A DNA stretch of 62,200 nucleotides from Mycolicibacter algericus DSM 45454. GTDB lineage: Bacteria > Actinomycetota > Actinomycetes > Mycobacteriales > Mycobacteriaceae. This document shows, piece after piece, positions 60,253-62,200 of this stretch. The DNA lies in the NCBI RefSeq assembly GCF_002086455.1, contig NZ_MVHC01000021.1, positions 1-62,200 on the forward strand, read 5' to 3'. Position numbers and translations under genes: made by a program. The first letter of the stretch is position 1. Every line of letters starts with the position of its first letter. A model generated the notes under the pieces. That model was not told where the DNA came from, ran no database searches, and saw only the letters and a program-made list of their open reading frames with translations.

Positions 60253-61494
60253 ATGACGCAGTCCCCTAACCAGTTCACCGATGCACCGATTTTCGATGCC
60301 GACCAGCACATGTACGAAAATCCCGATGCACTGACCCGGCACCTGCCCGACCGGTATAAGCCAAAGGTGCAGTTCGTCCAGATGGGCAGGCACACGCGGA
60401 TTGCGATCCTGAACAAGATCACCGACTACATGCCCAATCCCACGTTCGAACGGGTTGCGGCCCCCGGTGCGCACGAGAAGTTCTACTCCGGCCAGAACCC
60501 CGAGGGCCTGACGATGCGGGAAATGTCCGGCCGGGGCATCGACGCGCCGGCTGCGTCGCGCAATCCCGAAGACCGGATCGCCGAGCTCGACCGCCAGGGA
60601 GTCGACGCGTGCTTGAACTACCCCACGCTGGCCAACCTGGTCGAGCATTCCGCCGCCGAGGATCCCGAACTGACCGTGGCGATCATCCACGCGCTCAATC
60701 AGTGGATGCTCGAGCACTGGGGCTACACCCACGCCAACCGGATCTACACGACTCCGGTACTGACCCTGGGGCTGGTCGACGAGGCACGTCGAGAGCTGGA
60801 GTACATCCTGGAAAACGGCGCCAAGGTCGCCCTGATCAAGCCAGCACCGGTTAATGGTTACAAGGGCTGGCGGTCACCGGCGCTGCCCGAATTCGATCCG
60901 TTCTGGCGCGACGTCGAGGATGCCGGCCTGCCGATCGTCCTGCATGCCAGCCAGCCACCGCTCCAGGAATACATCGAGAAGTGGGAGCCGGCGGATACCA
61001 GCAACGCATTCGAGATGTCGGCGTTCAAGTGGACGGCGCTGGGCCACCGCGAAATCGCCGACATGCTGACCAGCCTGATCTGCCACGGCACCCTGACTCG
61101 GTTCCCGAAACTGCGAATCGCCAGCGTGGAAAACGGCAGCTCATGGATTAAACCACTCTTCGACGACCTCGCACTGACCCACAGCAAAATGCCCCAGAAC
61201 TTCCCCGAACATCCGCACGACGTGTTCCGCCGCAACATCTGGGTCAGCCCGTTCTGGGAGGGCTCAGTCGCCGACGTCGTAGAGACCGTGGGGTGGGATA
61301 AGGTGCTGTTCGGTTCGGACTGGCCACACCCCGAGGGTCTGGCCGAGCCGAAGGGATACTGGAAGTACGCCGAAGGCATGGACGAGCGGCGCACCTACGA
61401 TTTCATGGGCGACAATGCGCGACGCTTCATGGGTCTGCCGATCGCCAACCCCGACCCCAGCGCCGTCAACCCGCCGCAACTCGCGAACGCCTGA
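60253..61494 (+). CDS. Amidohydrolase-2 family metal-dependent hydrolase
   Basis: 413 aa. N-terminal metal region FDADQHMYENPDALTRHLPD (D-x-H rather than H-x-H), VDACLNYPTLANLVEHSAAE, IVLHASQPPLQEY, RIASVENGSSWIKPLFDDL and the C-terminal LFGSDWPHPEGLAEPKGYW with the metal Asp. Such proteins are often decarboxylases or hydrolases of cyclic acids. GGAGTAAGGGAGA lies before the ATG. The divergent TetR likely regulates it. It is distantly related to 46661. Confidence 0.84.
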   Translation: MTQSPNQFTDAPIFDADQHMYENPDALTRHLPDRYKPKVQFVQMGRHTRIAILNKITDYMPNPTFERVAAPGAHEKFYSGQNPEGLTMREMSGRGIDAPAASRNPEDRIAELDRQGVDACLNYPTLANLVEHSAAEDPELTVAIIHALNQWMLEHWGYTHANRIYTTPVLTLGLVDEARRELEYILENGAKVALIKPAPVNGYKGWRSPALPEFDPFWRDVEDAGLPIVLHASQPPLQEYIEKWEPADTSNAFEMSAFKWTALGHREIADMLTSLICHGTLTRFPKLRIASVENGSSWIKPLFDDLALTHSKMPQNFPEHPHDVFRRNIWVSPFWEGSVADVVETVGWDKVLFGSDWPHPEGLAEPKGYWKYAEGMDERRTYDFMGDNARRFMGLPIANPDPSAVNPPQLANA

Positions 61495-61520
61495 TATAGA
61501 GGGAAGTCTGTCAAGCGGCA

Positions 61521-61555
61521 GGCAGCAGCGGCGGCCGACAACCGTCGCTGCTGCC
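61521..61555 (+). terminator. Hairpin terminator after the amidohydrolase
   Basis: GGCAGCAGCGGCGG (61521-61534) pairs with CCGTCGCTGCTGCC (61542-61555) with one mismatch. It begins 27 bases after the stop. The following GTTTC is only weakly U-rich. Confidence 0.65.
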
Positions 61556-61736
61556 GCCGTTTCATTGACCGGGTGAGTCCGTGGGGCTGTCGCGCGTGTC
61601 TTGTCGACGCGGGTCAGTCTGATATGCGCGGGCCGGATACCGCAGGACGGGACTTTCGAATCGCCGTGCACCGCTTGTCTAGCTCGAGCGTAATGTGTTG
61701 TGGTGCAACGTAGTTGGCTAATCGTTTTGAGGCGGG

Positions 61737-62200
61737 TCACTGCCAGGCGCTTGCCGACACCGACGGGTTGGCATCCAGACGTTTGTAGGGTGTTCGGTCG
61801 TCGTCGAGCACGGCCAGTGACCAGCACCAACCGGCGAGTTCGCGGGCGACGGCGTTGGTCACCACGGGGCGTTTCTTGCGCTTATCGAAGCCGGCCACCG
61901 GTCGTTGTGCCATCGGTTGGCGGCTTGGCCGCGCGCCCGAGCCGACGGGTCCGCGGCATCCCAGCGGCGTCACAATTCACGGCTGGGCCGATGCGGTGCG
62001 CGCTGATTCCAAGCCGCCTCGGCCAACAACCGGCGGGCATGACCACTGCCGGTCTTGCTGACCCCGCGTTGGCTTCGGGGGAACCCGTGGAGCACTCACC
62101 CGGCACCAACCCCAGATACCGGGCTGAGGTGAGCCCCTCGTAGTGGTCCAGTTGTTGTGCGACTCTGATGCCCGGTGTTCGGGCAGGAAGAATCAGCAAC
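61737..62200 (-). mobile_element. Decayed IS110-type transposase C-terminal part
   Basis: Minus-strand frames give QLDHYEGLTSARYLGLVPGE, then (shifted) SKTGSGHARRLLAEAAW, and finally VVTNAVARELAGWCWSLAVL and a stop near 61737. These are the helix-rich C-terminal motifs of IS110/IS116/IS902 transposases. Frameshifts break it, and its 5' part lies beyond the window. The ends of the element cannot be located. Confidence 0.72.

Overview
The window reads as a chromosomal segment of a mycobacterium or close mycolata relative. It is GC-rich and carries Mce and Mce-associated genes, short-chain dehydrogenases (SDRs) with the mycofactocin-type N-terminus, F420-type luciferase-like monooxygenases, many acyl-CoA dehydrogenases, thiolases and ligases, and a right-hand IS110-type remnant. 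I searched no database; names rest on motifs and family knowledge.

Layout: (1) 1-3157, the 3' end of an mce operon (MceE-like end, MceF-like, Mas, secreted DUF3298-like protein). (2) 3463-10801, an F420-type oxidoreductase and a phosphotransferase, apparently once divergent neighbours, now separated by a UbiB kinase / TetR / tannase-like-PKD block; a broken copy of the oxidoreductase 5' end lies on the far side. (3) 11220-15390, SDRs, a 3-hydroxyisobutyrate-dehydrogenase-like protein and a TetR, among remnants. (4) 15842-20700 (minus), ligase, thiolase-like protein and two acyl-CoA dehydrogenases. (5) 20891-23395 (minus), aldolase, hydratase and C-C hydrolase, i.e. lower meta-cleavage enzymes. 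(6) 23596-36062 (plus), a tightly packed run: unknown small protein, thiolase-like + OB-fold pair, two-subunit Rieske oxygenase, ligase, crotonase, aldehyde dehydrogenase, flavin reductase, acyl-CoA dehydrogenase, F420-type enzyme, hydrolase, ligase. (7) 36097-39606 (minus), two split-barrel proteins, SDR, cupin, epimerase. (8) 40197-48982, TetRs, SDRs, crotonase, P450, amidohydrolase, with decayed copies of neighbouring genes. (9) 49011-51773, KshA-like Rieske oxygenase, a deleted Rieske paralogue, DinB-like protein, ferredoxin. (10) 51915-61494, PPDK-like protein and partner, ligase, thiolases, MaoC, OB-fold protein, TetR, amidohydrolase. (11) 61737-62200, IS110-type remnant.

Together the genes look like a catabolic island for a large hydrophobic, probably cyclic substrate: import (Mce), oxidation (Rieske, P450, SDRs), CoA activation (four ligases), beta-oxidation or retro-aldol shortening, and C-C hydrolysis of ring-cleavage products. 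The substrate cannot be read from sequence. No ring-cleaving dioxygenase of the usual extradiol type was recognised.

Two wider patterns stand out. A TGAC-N6-GTCA palindrome recurs in the promoters of four transcription units, alongside two paralogous TetR genes. About a dozen stretches are broken genes, several of them decayed copies of intact genes in the same window, so the region is duplicating and eroding.
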